Assembly: GCA_002783265.1 (NCBI GenBank)
Contig: PFFG01000008.1
Location: forward strand, 1 to 64,000
DNA from: Candidatus Gracilibacteria bacterium CG17_big_fil_post_rev_8_21_14_2_50_48_13
Lineage (GTDB): Bacteria > Patescibacteriota > Gracilibacteria > 1-14-2-50-48-13
Reading direction: 5' to 3'
Length of the DNA stretch: 64,000 nt
This document shows positions 33,356-41,363 of this stretch, in pieces. A model generated the notes under the pieces. The model was not told where the DNA came from. It saw nothing but the letters and a program-made list of their open reading frames with translations, and made no database searches. The position numbers were made by a program, and so were the translations under genes. The stretch's first letter is position 1; each line of letters opens with the position of its first letter.

Positions 33356-33919
33356 CTAGTTCATGGGGAGACGGTCCACACGGTCCGTACTGTCGGGAAC
33401 GACGATGGGTGGGGCATAGGCGCTGTCTCTTAGGAGACGGACGCTATTTTCCACAAAGGCCTTTGCCGCATGCGCTTCACGTATATCGGAGGCATCAACA
33501 ATAAAACCTGGTGTGTCTGAGCGCGTTGGTCCTGATGTGCGACGGTAGAAGCTGGTGGGGAACAAGTATACGCCAAGTGGATCCAGGTAAATGATTGCGC
33601 CTCGTTTAAAATGCATATACACCGTAAACGAGCTGCCGGGTGCACGCTTCATATCCGCTGCGAGGATCGCGGTTTTTTTTGCCCAGAGCAGATATTCTTT
33701 GAGATGCTCCTCTTCTGGGGCTATGTCAGGTAAGTCGAGGATACGCTGACGCTTCTCTTCTGTTTGTACAGCAGCAAGGGCGCCACCTCGCAGTTCTGCG
33801 CGTAGCTGCTCCGCAGGTTGTACCTGGGGCGTTCGATGCGACTGTAGTGCCGGCTTATAGAGAGGCTTCTCCATTTTAGTGGATTTGCCGCCGCCAAATA
33901 TTGCTTTCAAAAAACTCAT
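33356..33919 (-). CDS. Hypothetical protein
   Basis: A 187-aa protein beginning MSFLKAIFGGGKSTKMEKP. After a basic, Gln/Ala-rich N-terminal third comes a compact alpha/beta domain (SFTVYMHFKRGAIIYLDPLGVYLFPTSF, then HAAKAFVENSVRLL). It appears cytosolic. Divergent from rpmA. Family not recognised. Confidence 0.6.
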   Translation of the reverse strand: MSFLKAIFGGGKSTKMEKPLYKPALQSHRTPQVQPAEQLRAELRGGALAAVQTEEKRQRILDLPDIAPEEEHLKEYLLWAKKTAILAADMKRAPGSSFTVYMHFKRGAIIYLDPLGVYLFPTSFYRRTSGPTRSDTPGFIVDASDIREAHAAKAFVENSVRLLRDSAYAPPIVVPDSTDRVDRLPMN

Positions 33920-34051
33920 AATGTTTTGGTAAAGTACCGCACTCTTCTAGGTCTTTTTTGTTTTTTGTGCAAGAGTGCATCAAAAACCACGGCTGGTAAG
34001 AATAGAAATTGATTGCGTAATATATGAGTGGTCTTTTCCCGGAGAATTATC

Positions 34052-34079
34052 TTGCATTTGTTTGCTCTCACCCTATAAT
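34052..34079 (+). promoter_or_regulatory. Promoter of rpmA
   Basis: TTGCAT (34052-34057), 16-bp spacer, TATAAT (34074-34079). Predicted +1 near 34086; leader about 35 nt. Confidence 0.75.
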
Positions 34080-34120
34080 ACACCTCGTATCACACATTTT
34101 TCAGTTTCAATCGAGCTCTT

Positions 34121-34396
34121 ATGTCACACAAGAAAGCAGCAGGATCAACAAAGAACGGACGCGATTCACGCGCTAAGCGCCTTGGAGTCAAGGTGTTTGG
34201 AGGTCAGCCCGTTGCGGCGGGAGATATTATTGTTCGTCAGCAGGGAAACAAGTTTTTCCCAGGAGCAAATGTCGGACAGGGCCGTGATTTTACGCTCTAT
34301 GCGGAAACAGACGGTGTTGTCGCTTTTACAGAAAAGCGCGCAAAGAAATTTGATGGTCGCATTTACCGCGACATGCTTGTGCATGTCCAGCAGTAA
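34121..34396 (+). CDS. rpmA: 50S ribosomal protein L27
   Basis: A 91-aa L27 starting [20 protein letters not shown], with [35 protein letters not shown] and a basic C-terminus. It sits beside the A and P sites at the peptidyl-transferase centre. The N-terminus begins directly with the functional tail, without a cleavable extension like that of Firmicutes. rplU (L21), its usual partner, is not adjacent. Overlaps the DUF167 gene by 14 nt. Confidence 0.97.
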   Translation: MSHKKAAGSTKNGRDSRAKRLGVKVFGGQPVAAGDIIVRQQGNKFFPGANVGQGRDFTLYAETDGVVAFTEKRAKKFDGRIYRDMLVHVQQ

Positions 34397-34694
34397 ATCA
34401 GTACCGGTAGACCAGCGTTGCCAAAGGGCAATTCATGAAAACGGGGTGCGGCATATCCTAGCACAGGTCACGCCGTCATCACCCCGTTTTTTGCTGAAAG
34501 AGGCCCGGTTGGAACAGGTGGATGATGCGCAGGTGCTGGTGCTTCGTCTAGCTATTACATCCCCACCGGAAGATGGGCGGGCCAACCGTGAAGTCGCTGC
34601 ACGCCTCGCCCAGTTGTGCGGTGTTCCACCCAAGACACTTTCCCTACAGTCTGGCCATCAAAGCCGATCTAAACGTTTTTTTCTTTCCCTATGA
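34383..34694 (+). CDS. DUF167 (YggU-like) protein
   Basis: A 103-aa protein with the DUF167 core [26 protein letters not shown] and [12 protein letters not shown]. The family is small, widespread and uncharacterised. The start ATG 34383 overlaps the end of rpmA by 14 nt, and its stop overlaps the next small frame by 4 nt, so the three genes form a translationally coupled operon. Confidence 0.85.
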   Translation: MSSSKSVPVDQRCQRAIHENGVRHILAQVTPSSPRFLLKEARLEQVDDAQVLVLRLAITSPPEDGRANREVAARLAQLCGVPPKTLSLQSGHQSRSKRFFLSL

Positions 34695-34780
34695 ACAAAG
34701 TTTTCCAGCGTATCGTTATTGGAGTCATTCTCCTGATATTTGTGGGGTCCTCACTGCTCATCTACCTGCCTCGCACCTAA
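34691..34780 (+). CDS. 29-residue single-span membrane micropeptide
   Basis: The frame [21 protein letters not shown] plus LLIYLPRT starts at ATG 34691, overlapping the DUF167 stop by 4 nt (ATGA). It has a basic N-terminus, one hydrophobic span of about 20 residues and a short tail, the pattern of small regulatory membrane peptides. The CCCTATG start context matches other genes here. Its stop overlaps the 3' end of the convergent pilin-like gene by 3-4 nt. Function unknown. Confidence 0.6.
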   Translation: MNKVFQRIVIGVILLIFVGSSLLIYLPRT

Positions 34781-35229
34781 AGACCGGTTCCTGAACCGAT
34801 TTTGAAGAGTGTGTCCACAATGGAGTAAATGATCAGGTACGACATCATGATGGCAATAACGCCAATAAGACTACGGAAGATGCCATTGCGCGCATCGCCG
34901 ATTTTTTTCTGATCCCCATCAGACGTAATGAGGGCGCCCGCATTTTTGAGCAGCATAAAGACGGCATAGATACCCGCCAGGGAGGCAATGAAGCCAGTGA
35001 CCATACTAATAATGGTTTTGATGAGTGGCACAATATCACCTTGCTCTGCAATGGTTTCCTGATTGAGCCCCAGAGGGTTTTTTGGTGCGTTGTCCGGCGT
35101 AATACTATTAAGAATATTGGTAGCAGAATCCACTGTATCCTTATCGGCACTGGAAATAGCATGGGCCATAGGCACCGCGCCACAGAGACTCACAGAGAGT
35201 AAAAGCAGGGTGAGGAGTTTTTTTACCAT
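34777..35229 (-). CDS. VirB2/TrbC-type pilin-like membrane protein
   Basis: A 150-aa protein with a signal peptide (VKKLLTLLLLSVSLCGAVPMAHA), a polar segment, and two membrane helices (IISMVTGFIASLAGIYAVFMLL and IGVIAIMMSYLIIYSIV) separated by a charged loop (DGDQKKIGDARNGIF). This layout and loop are typical of TrbC/VirB2-like proteins abundant in CPR genomes. Last of three tandem copies; overlaps the upstream one by 7 nt. Confidence 0.7.
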   Translation of the reverse strand: MVKKLLTLLLLSVSLCGAVPMAHAISSADKDTVDSATNILNSITPDNAPKNPLGLNQETIAEQGDIVPLIKTIISMVTGFIASLAGIYAVFMLLKNAGALITSDGDQKKIGDARNGIFRSLIGVIAIMMSYLIIYSIVDTLFKIGSGTGL

Positions 35230-35642
35230 AAGGTGGTGAGATTAATGTTGAGCACAAGGCGAACGAGCACCCAAGCGCCAGAGACCACAAGCATACCAAT
35301 GGCCGTGAAGGCAAGAGTTTTGACGCCTGTCTCGATTTTCTTTGGGTCGCCTTCGGAGAAAATAATCTGCGCGCCTGCATAGATTGCCATGACGATGGAA
35401 AGAAGGCCGAAAAGCCCGAGAATAATGGTCATAATCCGCGCTGGCCCTACTTCGACCAAATTCACAGCGCCCGCAGGTCTGCTGGTGACATCTGGTGTAG
35501 TGGATGCAGAGGGATTAAAAATATTCACATTTGATGGCTGTACAGGCAGGACATCGTTGTTGATTTGTGCCAGTGCGGCCGGGGCAAAGAACAGGCCAAA
35601 GGCAATGAGAAATGCTGCAAAGATGCGGGAGAGGGCGTTCAT
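35223..35642 (-). CDS. VirB2/TrbC-type pilin-like membrane protein
   Basis: A 139-aa protein starting at MNALSRIFAAFLIAFGLFFAP (signal peptide ending ALA). Two membrane helices flank SEGDPKKIETGVKTL, the same charged loop as in its neighbours. The polar stretch between signal peptide and first helix is Asn/Pro/Ser-rich. Middle gene of the triplet; starts 5 nt after the stop of the upstream copy. Confidence 0.72.
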   Translation of the reverse strand: MNALSRIFAAFLIAFGLFFAPAALAQINNDVLPVQPSNVNIFNPSASTTPDVTSRPAGAVNLVEVGPARIMTIILGLFGLLSIVMAIYAGAQIIFSEGDPKKIETGVKTLAFTAIGMLVVSGAWVLVRLVLNINLTTLW

Positions 35643-35646
35643 AGAC

Positions 35647-36036
35647 TTAGAAAAGGCGAATATTGGACACAATATTGACGATGGCAAAGGAGAGGGTGGC
35701 GAGCAGGAGCCCAAGTAGCGCATAGAGAATGGTGTTGCGCGCCGACTTGAGTTTTTCGTCGTTCCCGAGAGAAAAAATGAGACTCACTCCTCCTTTAATC
35801 ACAAAAACGACAGCGACGACGGCAAAAACGGTCAGGATAGTGCTAATTACCGTGGAGAGAAGGCTGCCAAACTGCGCAGAGGTAGGGCCGTTTACTGTAC
35901 CAGAGTCCTGGCAACCAATGAGAACATTGTCACCACAGGCAATCTCAGGCACTTGCGCCCGTGCGGAGGCAAGAAAGAGAAAACTGCTTCCTGAGAGCAA
36001 ATAGAGGTACCGCTGTGCTGTTGTCCAAAAACGCAT
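35647..36036 (-). CDS. VirB2/TrbC-type pilin-like membrane protein
   Basis: A 129-aa protein (MRFWTTAQRYLYLLSGSSFL start; an alternative Met lies 5 codons upstream). It has a signal peptide ending ARA, a Cys pair in ACGDNVLIGCQD that may form a disulfide outside the membrane, then two helices flanking SLGNDEKLKSARNTILY. First gene of the triplet, divergent from the glucosyltransferase. Confidence 0.72.
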   Translation of the reverse strand: MRFWTTAQRYLYLLSGSSFLFLASARAQVPEIACGDNVLIGCQDSGTVNGPTSAQFGSLLSTVISTILTVFAVVAVVFVIKGGVSLIFSLGNDEKLKSARNTILYALLGLLLATLSFAIVNIVSNIRLF

Positions 36037-36059
36037 AAGGGTGGGGTTCAAATCATTCC

Positions 36060-36088
36060 TTGTAGTATACCATCATAGGCGCTATAGT
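36060..36088 (+). promoter_or_regulatory. Promoter of the glycosyltransferase gene
   Basis: TTGTAG (36060-36065), 17-bp spacer, TATAGT (36083-36088). Predicted +1 near 36095 leaves a 20-nt leader to ATG 36115 and rules out the GTG at 36094 as the start. Confidence 0.75.
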
Positions 36089-36114
36089 ACAACGTGATCA
36101 AATACGTTTTCCCT

Positions 36115-37539
36115 ATGAATAGTACCTCTTCCGAAATTTTTCGTACCAGTGTGGCCATGTTGGGAGGAGTCATCCGTAGCCTGGGGCGAGGCGGGGACTC
36201 AGCACTGACGCGCTCGCTGACAGAATTGGGCGCGGCGTTTATAGCGGAGCTTGGTGGACTTTTGGACCCGAAAAATGCAGAGGAGGCGCGGATACGGCTG
36301 GAGGCTGCATCACAAAAGCTTCTGTATGGCGGTGTTGCCGCTCTTTCCTTTCATGCAGCGGAGGATGACCTGCAGGAGGAAGGTGAAGAGCAACTGCGGG
36401 CATTTTTGGGCTACGTCCGCAAACGTGTTCTTGGGCGCAAGAAAGTGGCTATTTTGACCATAACGGCGGGAAACGGACATAAGGCAGCGGCCTATGCCGT
36501 GGAGGCGGGGCTCACGGAATATTTTGGCGGCGACTATCTCGTGACGGTACATGACATTCAGGCGGACATCGGGGCCATTTATGAGTCGGCAGTGAAGCAC
36601 TCCGCAAGCGTGTATAACTGGTTTTTTGAGGGGACTAATTCAACCGAAAACTCCCAGATCCTCCATACCATCGGCTACCCAATGTTCGCGAAAAAGCTCG
36701 ATACAATTTTCTATGAGGAGCAGCCAGACCTGGTGGTGTCGACCTTTTCTTTTCCGGGCATTCATCACTGGATTAAGAAAACACTCCGGGTGCAAGACCG
36801 TCACATTCCTTTTGTCACGGTGATTACGGATTCTATTTCCATTCACTTTCTGTGGTATGCGGAGGGAACAGATGCCTATATTGTGGCCAATACAGAAACG
36901 CGCGACATTATGGAAAAAAATGGTGTGCCGCGCGACCGCATGGTGGTACTGGGGTTTCCCGTGCATCCCAAATTCTACCGACCGATTGATGTTGCCCATG
37001 AACGCGAGCAGGAGGGGCTTTCTCCGGATAAACCTCTCTTTCTTGTCTCTGTAGGAACGGGCGGCAGTATGAAGGATGTGGATTTTCTTTCGGACTTTGC
37101 AAAAGAATTGGGTGACGAGGCGCAGTGTGTCGTTATTTTAGGGCGCAATACGGATCTCTTGGAAAAACTGCAGAAAAAACGGTTTGGTCCCAGTGTCAAA
37201 CTGCTTGGCTGGGTAGGAGATATGGATAGATGGATGAAAATGTCTGATGTTATGGTGACCAAGGCGGGAGGCGCCACCGTAATGGAATGTGTGGCGGTGC
37301 AGCTGCCCATGCTGATTACTCGCTCGCTTGCCTGGCAGGAGAGTGGGAATGCGGAGCTCGTGGAGACCTATAATATTGGCACGGTTCTTCCTGATCGCGA
37401 CGGTATTCTGACGGCACTGCGGGATTACGTCAAAAACCCGGACATTGCCCGGGAACAGCGCAAGAATTTTGCCAAACTCCACGCTGAGGACGCAACGCGC
37501 AATGTTGCCAATTTTTTGAAGGAACAGTTAGGAGATTAA
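36115..37539 (+). CDS. MGDG-synthase-like diacylglycerol glycosyltransferase (GT28)
   Basis: A 474-aa glycosyltransferase of the processive diacylglycerol glucosyltransferase/MGDG synthase type. An N-terminal helical extension of about 100 residues precedes the GT-B fold: ILTITAGNGHKAAAYAVEAGL (acceptor loop), DLVVSTFSFPG, then the C-terminal donor site (VSVGTGGSMKDVDFL, LLGWVGDMDRWMKMSDVMVTKAGGATVMECVA). It likely makes glycolipids for the membrane from UDP-sugars. Start CCCTATG, no SD. Its 3' end overlaps convergent mazF by 4 nt. Confidence 0.88.
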   Translation: MNSTSSEIFRTSVAMLGGVIRSLGRGGDSALTRSLTELGAAFIAELGGLLDPKNAEEARIRLEAASQKLLYGGVAALSFHAAEDDLQEEGEEQLRAFLGYVRKRVLGRKKVAILTITAGNGHKAAAYAVEAGLTEYFGGDYLVTVHDIQADIGAIYESAVKHSASVYNWFFEGTNSTENSQILHTIGYPMFAKKLDTIFYEEQPDLVVSTFSFPGIHHWIKKTLRVQDRHIPFVTVITDSISIHFLWYAEGTDAYIVANTETRDIMEKNGVPRDRMVVLGFPVHPKFYRPIDVAHEREQEGLSPDKPLFLVSVGTGGSMKDVDFLSDFAKELGDEAQCVVILGRNTDLLEKLQKKRFGPSVKLLGWVGDMDRWMKMSDVMVTKAGGATVMECVAVQLPMLITRSLAWQESGNAELVETYNIGTVLPDRDGILTALRDYVKNPDIAREQRKNFAKLHAEDATRNVANFLKEQLGD

Positions 37540-37871
37540 GGCAGAAGAAGATTGAGGAGCTTGCTGGCCTTTTGTAACCATGCATGGGGGACTGTATCCT
37601 GTGTTGAGAATCCTCTTGTTTTCCAGTCGATGCTGCGGATCTGGTCCAGAAGAACGACACCATGCACTGAGCAGGATTTTGGTAGAGTGAGTTCAAAGGG
37701 GTAGCCCTTTTGCTTTGTTGTAATGGGGCAGGCAAGCATGAGCCCTGTTTTTTGATTGTAGATCGTCGGGCTGATCACCAGTGCTGGTCTTTTTCCTCGC
37801 TGCTCACTGCCGCGTGTTGGCGAAAAATTGAGCAGAAGAATATCGCCCTGTTGTGGGAATTTTATTGCCAT
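37536..37871 (-). CDS. mazF: MazF/PemK-family toxin
   Basis: A 111-aa MazF-like endoribonuclease: QQGDILLLNFSPTRGSEQRGKRPALVIS at the N-terminus, CPITTKQKGYPFELTL and GVVLLDQIRSIDW. The conserved Arg/Thr residues of the RNA-cleaving site are present, so it looks intact. Overlaps mazE by 10 nt in the usual antitoxin-first order. Confidence 0.92.
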   Translation of the reverse strand: MAIKFPQQGDILLLNFSPTRGSEQRGKRPALVISPTIYNQKTGLMLACPITTKQKGYPFELTLPKSCSVHGVVLLDQIRSIDWKTRGFSTQDTVPHAWLQKASKLLNLLLP

Positions 37872-38113
37872 GACTTTGCTTCACGGGTTGTGTCTTCACC
37901 CCAGTCTTCCAGGTGGTGTATTTGCTCCGGCTTGAGAGTGTCTAGCAGATGTACGAGTGTTTGCTCCTTGCTGCGTTGTTTTTCCACAACTAAAGTATCT
38001 TGCGTAACTTTCAGATCAACGGTGCTGTTTTGGCTCAAGCCTAACTCTTCTGCGAGGACTTTAGGTATGCGAAGGGCGAGGCTGTTTCCCCATTTCGTGA
38101 TGGTTGCTTTCAT
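37862..38113 (-). CDS. mazE: MazE/AbrB-type antitoxin
   Basis: An 83-aa protein starting at MKATITKWGNSLALRIPK, the AbrB-type swapped-hairpin DNA-binding domain, followed by a toxin-binding tail rich in acidic residues (HHLEDWGEDTTREAKSW). Such antitoxins bind their own promoter, which lies 29-57 bp upstream of the start. Confidence 0.92.
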   Translation of the reverse strand: MKATITKWGNSLALRIPKVLAEELGLSQNSTVDLKVTQDTLVVEKQRSKEQTLVHLLDTLKPEQIHHLEDWGEDTTREAKSWQ

Positions 38114-38141
38114 CGCGTAGGATTCTGAGATAGATAACATG

Positions 38142-38170
38142 AGTATACAAAGTAGATACAAATACGGCAA
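38142..38170 (-). promoter_or_regulatory. mazEF promoter
   Basis: On the minus strand TTGCCG (38170-38165), 17-bp spacer, TATACT (38147-38142). Related GTATCTAC/GTTATCTATC stretches around the -10 could be MazE(F) binding half-sites. Confidence 0.7.
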
Positions 38171-38310
38171 GAGCCAGCACAAAACTATAAAAATTCCAGG
38201 AAAACTTGGCAACCCGTCGTGCGATTTTCCTGCTGTCCGTGCCAAACAACAGGTTTACAGGAAAAATAGCTTGCTATAGCGAAAAAAATCCATAGGATAT
38301 GTTCATGCTA

Positions 38311-38325
38311 GGCGGAAATTCCGCC
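38311..38325 (+). other. Small hairpin in the rpsB leader
   Basis: GGCGG (38311-38315), loop AAATT, CCGCC (38321-38325), about 33 nt before the rpsB start. It is followed by CATTTC rather than a T-run, so it is not a terminator. It could take part in S2 autoregulation, as happens in other bacteria, but nothing beyond its position supports that. Confidence 0.35.
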
Positions 38326-38358
38326 ATTTCTACATTTGTTTCACCGATCCCCCGGCGT

Positions 38359-39081
38359 ATGAAGGAAGTTAAAATTCAAGAACTATTCGCGAACGCAGTA
38401 CAATTTGGACACCGTAAGTCTAAATGGAACCCAAAGATGAAGAAGTTTATCTTTGCTGAGAAAAATGGTGTGCATGTTCTCGACCTCGAGAAGACAAAGG
38501 CACACCTGGAAAAAGCTTGTACCTTCCTTGCCGCTGCTGCAGCTTCTGGAAAGAAGATTCTGTTCGTTGGAACAAAGCCACAGGTAACGCCTATTATTTC
38601 TGCAATGGCAAAGGAGTTGAATGCTCCTTATATCAGCCGAAAGTGGCCAGCAGGATTGCTCACAAACTACGAAGTATTTAAGGAACGCATTGCGCACCTC
38701 TCCAACTTGAAGGCAGAACGCGATGAAGGAATCTGGGAATCGAAGTATACCAAGAAGGAAATCTCCATGTTCTTGAAGGAAATTGAAAAACTGGAGAAGA
38801 CGCTTGGAGGAGTTGAGGCGATGCGTGGCACACCTGATGTGATTTTTGTCGTCGACCCTATGAAGGATGGTCTTGCTATTAAGGAAGCAAATATCTGCAA
38901 AATTCCTGTGGTAGCTATGGTGGATACCAACGCGAGCCCTGACGGTGTCGATTACATCATCCCTGCGAACGACGATGCGGTTCGTTCCCTCAAGTACGTG
39001 CTTGGGCATGTACAGGAAGCATGTTCTGTGAAAATGGTGAAACAGGACAACGTGAAAAAGATGGAGGAAGTCGCTGCGTAA
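38359..39081 (+). CDS. rpsB: 30S ribosomal protein S2
   Basis: A 240-aa S2. Starts MKEVKIQELFANAVQFGHRKSKWNPKM, with FIFAEKNGVHVLDLEKT, FVGTKPQ, RKWPAGLLTN, GTPDVIFVVDP and VAMVDTNASPDGVDYIIPANDDAVRS. I start here because of the conserved N-terminus. No SD precedes it. Followed by tsf in the classic rpsB-tsf order. Confidence 0.98.
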   Translation: MKEVKIQELFANAVQFGHRKSKWNPKMKKFIFAEKNGVHVLDLEKTKAHLEKACTFLAAAAASGKKILFVGTKPQVTPIISAMAKELNAPYISRKWPAGLLTNYEVFKERIAHLSNLKAERDEGIWESKYTKKEISMFLKEIEKLEKTLGGVEAMRGTPDVIFVVDPMKDGLAIKEANICKIPVVAMVDTNASPDGVDYIIPANDDAVRSLKYVLGHVQEACSVKMVKQDNVKKMEEVAA

Positions 39082-39127
39082 GCGCACGTCACGGTTTGGC
39101 TTGATATATATTTAGAACAATTCAATC

Positions 39128-39898
39128 ATGGAAATTTCAGCAAAAGTTGTTATGGATCTCCGCGCCAAGACAGGCGTGAGTATGATGGCATGTAAAAAGG
39201 CACTTGTAGAAGCGGGTGGCGACGAGGTAAAGGCCATTGAGATTCTTCGCAAGTCTGGTGAGGCAAAGGCGCTTTCCAAGGCAGATCGTGACACGACGGA
39301 AGGTGTTGTGTTCGCAGATATTCGTGGAAACAAGGGAGTTCTTGTGGAGCTTCGTTGTGAGACGGACTTTGTGGCGCGCAATGAAGATTTTGTTGCAACG
39401 GCAAAGGCTATTGCAGAAGCAGCGCACACAGGAGGTGTTGCGGCAGCGGAAGCGACGGCAGATGAGGCGATTAAGGCAGCTGTTGTCAAGCTTGGTGAAA
39501 ACATTCAGCTTGGTGGCGTGAAGATGATTGAAGGCGACAGCCTTGGATTCTACATCCACGCTAATAATAAGACCGGTGCAATTGTTGCCATGACGAGCGG
39601 CAATGAGCAGCTTGGACGCGACTTGTCGATGCAGGCGGTGGCGGCACACCCTGAGGTGGTAAACCCAGAGGATGTGGATAGCGCTCTTGTGGAGTCTGAA
39701 ATGGCTATTGAAAAAGAAAAGCTCCTCAAGGAAGGAAAGCCAGAGCAGATTTTAGAGAAGATTTTGGAAGGAAAAGTACGCAAGTTCCGAGAGGAGCGCG
39801 CGATGCTGACCCAGGATTTCATTAAGGATCCTTCAAAGAAGGTGCGCGATGTTTTAGGTGGCGCGACGGTAACGGGCTTCGTGAAGTTCGCGATCTAA
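39128..39898 (+). CDS. tsf: Elongation factor Ts
   Basis: A 256-aa EF-Ts, nucleotide-exchange factor for EF-Tu. The N-terminal UBA-like domain reads VVMDLRAKTGVSMMACKKALVEAGGD. The conserved core DTTEGVVFADIRGNKGVLVELRCETDFVARNEDF is complete, and a C-terminal LTQDFIKDPSKKVRDVL follows. ATG in TCATG context, no SD. Its stop overlaps the next start by 1 nt (TAATG). Confidence 0.98.
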   Translation: MEISAKVVMDLRAKTGVSMMACKKALVEAGGDEVKAIEILRKSGEAKALSKADRDTTEGVVFADIRGNKGVLVELRCETDFVARNEDFVATAKAIAEAAHTGGVAAAEATADEAIKAAVVKLGENIQLGGVKMIEGDSLGFYIHANNKTGAIVAMTSGNEQLGRDLSMQAVAAHPEVVNPEDVDSALVESEMAIEKEKLLKEGKPEQILEKILEGKVRKFREERAMLTQDFIKDPSKKVRDVLGGATVTGFVKFAI

Positions 39899-40476
39899 TG
39901 TGGTACGGTGCCCGCAAACAAGAGTTTTTGGCGCTTGCCAATCTGGCGATTGCGACCCGTCAGCGAAAAATACCCTGTGTCTCTCCGGAGAACGGGTATT
40001 TTTTGACGCAGATGGTGCGGGTGCGCGGGGCGCTGCGGGTGCTGGAAATCGGCACGGCAACGGGGGTTTCTACCTTGTATTTGCAGAAGGGCATGGGGGC
40101 AGAAGGGGCCATTGATACACTAGAGCGGCAGGCATCTGCGGCGGCGGAAGCACGAGAGAATTTCGCCCGGTTCGGCGATGCGGCGCGCATTCGATTGTTT
40201 GAAGGGGATGCCTTAACTCTGCTGCGAGAAGAGCCGATGCTTGCAGGCCCCTATGATTTGGTGTTTATTGATGCGATGAAACGTGAGTACGGAGAATATG
40301 TGGAAGCGGTGCGCGGGCGACTTGCCCCCGGTGGCGTCATTCTTTGCGATGATGTGATTGCCTTTGGCGACAAAATGACCTCTTTGTGGGCCCTCATGGA
40401 AGAAGGGGATCTGCCCGGCACCATTATTCCGACGGATCCAGAGGATGGGATTCTGCTCTTAACGCCAGAGGTATGA
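39898..40476 (+). CDS. O-methyltransferase (PF01596/PF13578-like)
   Basis: A 192-aa class I methyltransferase. VRVRGALRVLEIGTATGVSTLYL is motif I, IDTLERQ is motif II and YDLVFIDAMKREYGEYV is the metal-dependent catechol-type catalytic region, followed by LAPGGVILCDDVIAFG. Overlap with tsf by 1 nt and with the DD-peptidase by 4 nt puts it in the rpsB-tsf operon. Such enzymes methylate small hydroxylated molecules or tRNA bases (TrmR-like); here the target is unknown. Confidence 0.85.
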   Translation: MWYGARKQEFLALANLAIATRQRKIPCVSPENGYFLTQMVRVRGALRVLEIGTATGVSTLYLQKGMGAEGAIDTLERQASAAAEARENFARFGDAARIRLFEGDALTLLREEPMLAGPYDLVFIDAMKREYGEYVEAVRGRLAPGGVILCDDVIAFGDKMTSLWALMEEGDLPGTIIPTDPEDGILLLTPEV

Positions 40477-41333
40477 TGCCCATGACGGACGGATTGTCGG
40501 AAGTGCGTATTACGGTGCCGCCTATTGCGACGGTGCAGGTTGAGCGGCATGTAGTCTCTCCATGGACTGGCGATTTTTTGCTTCGTGCGTTGGATGAGGC
40601 GACACCATGGCTGGGTGCGCGTGCCTTTTTGGTCGGCGATCTGCGCTCGGGGCAGGTGCTGGTGTCGCACCGTGCGGAGCAAATGCTTCCTATCGCCTCC
40701 CTTACGAAAATTATGACGGTGGTGGTGGCCCTTGAACGATTTGGTCCTGATGCGGAGGTGCTAGTGACGGAGGAGGCTGTTGCAACGGAGGGGGCGAAGG
40801 TGCCACTGCTTTTGGGCGATAGGCTCACGGTGCGCGAACTGGTGCGTGCCTGCATGGTGCGTTCCGGTAACGATGCGGCCATTGCTCTGGCGGCACATGC
40901 GCCGAAGGGAACGGCGCAGTTTGTGGAGTGGATGAACGATAAGGCAAGGACCCTCGGGCTTTCGGGGGTGCATTTTGCGAATCCCATGGGTTTTGATGCG
41001 GAGGATCATTACGCAACGGCCAAAGCTCTCTTCGATCTCGCGCGCTATGCCGTTAAGACGCATCCTATGATTCGTGAAGCGGCGAAACTGCCGGAGGCGG
41101 ACGTGCGCGGTCGGCTGAAGACCTACACGGTGAAAAGCACCAATGCGCTCCTCGGGGACGGACTACTCTCGGTGGAGGGGCTTAAAACGGGAACAACGGA
41201 GGGGGCAGGGCAGTCGCTCATGCTCCTTATACGCTTGCCCGATGGGCGCGAACTGCTCTCGGTGGTTTTGGGCAGCAAGGAACGATTTAGCGAAACAAAA
41301 ACGCTCCTTTCGTGGATCGTGGAGCGTTTGTAA
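40473..41333 (+). CDS. DacA-like serine D,D-carboxypeptidase lacking a signal peptide
   Basis: A 286-aa S11 penicillin-binding protein: S76-LTK79 (SxxK nucleophile), S131-GN (SxN) and KTGTTEGAGQS. This domain trims D-Ala from peptidoglycan outside the membrane. The coupled start (MMPMTDGLSE, 4-nt overlap with the O-methyltransferase stop) has no signal peptide, and the next Met codons do not reveal one either. A 45-residue N-terminal segment precedes the catalytic domain, and the C-terminal beta domain of classical PBP5 is absent. Confidence 0.85.
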   Translation: MMPMTDGLSEVRITVPPIATVQVERHVVSPWTGDFLLRALDEATPWLGARAFLVGDLRSGQVLVSHRAEQMLPIASLTKIMTVVVALERFGPDAEVLVTEEAVATEGAKVPLLLGDRLTVRELVRACMVRSGNDAAIALAAHAPKGTAQFVEWMNDKARTLGLSGVHFANPMGFDAEDHYATAKALFDLARYAVKTHPMIREAAKLPEADVRGRLKTYTVKSTNALLGDGLLSVEGLKTGTTEGAGQSLMLLIRLPDGRELLSVVLGSKERFSETKTLLSWIVERL

Positions 41334-41363
41334 AATTTCGTCTGGATAGGGTGAAAAAATGTT

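Noticed and set aside
33975-34382. Long N-terminal extension of the DUF167 frame across rpmA
   Set aside because: It is read out of frame through the rpmA promoter and gene; family length and the ATG at 34383 fit the short version.
36094-36115. GTG at 36094 as start of the glucosyltransferase
   Set aside because: It coincides with the predicted transcription start; ATG 36115 has the usual CCCTATG context.
38311-38325. Hairpin upstream of rpsB as a terminator
   Set aside because: Only 5 bp and not followed by a T-run.
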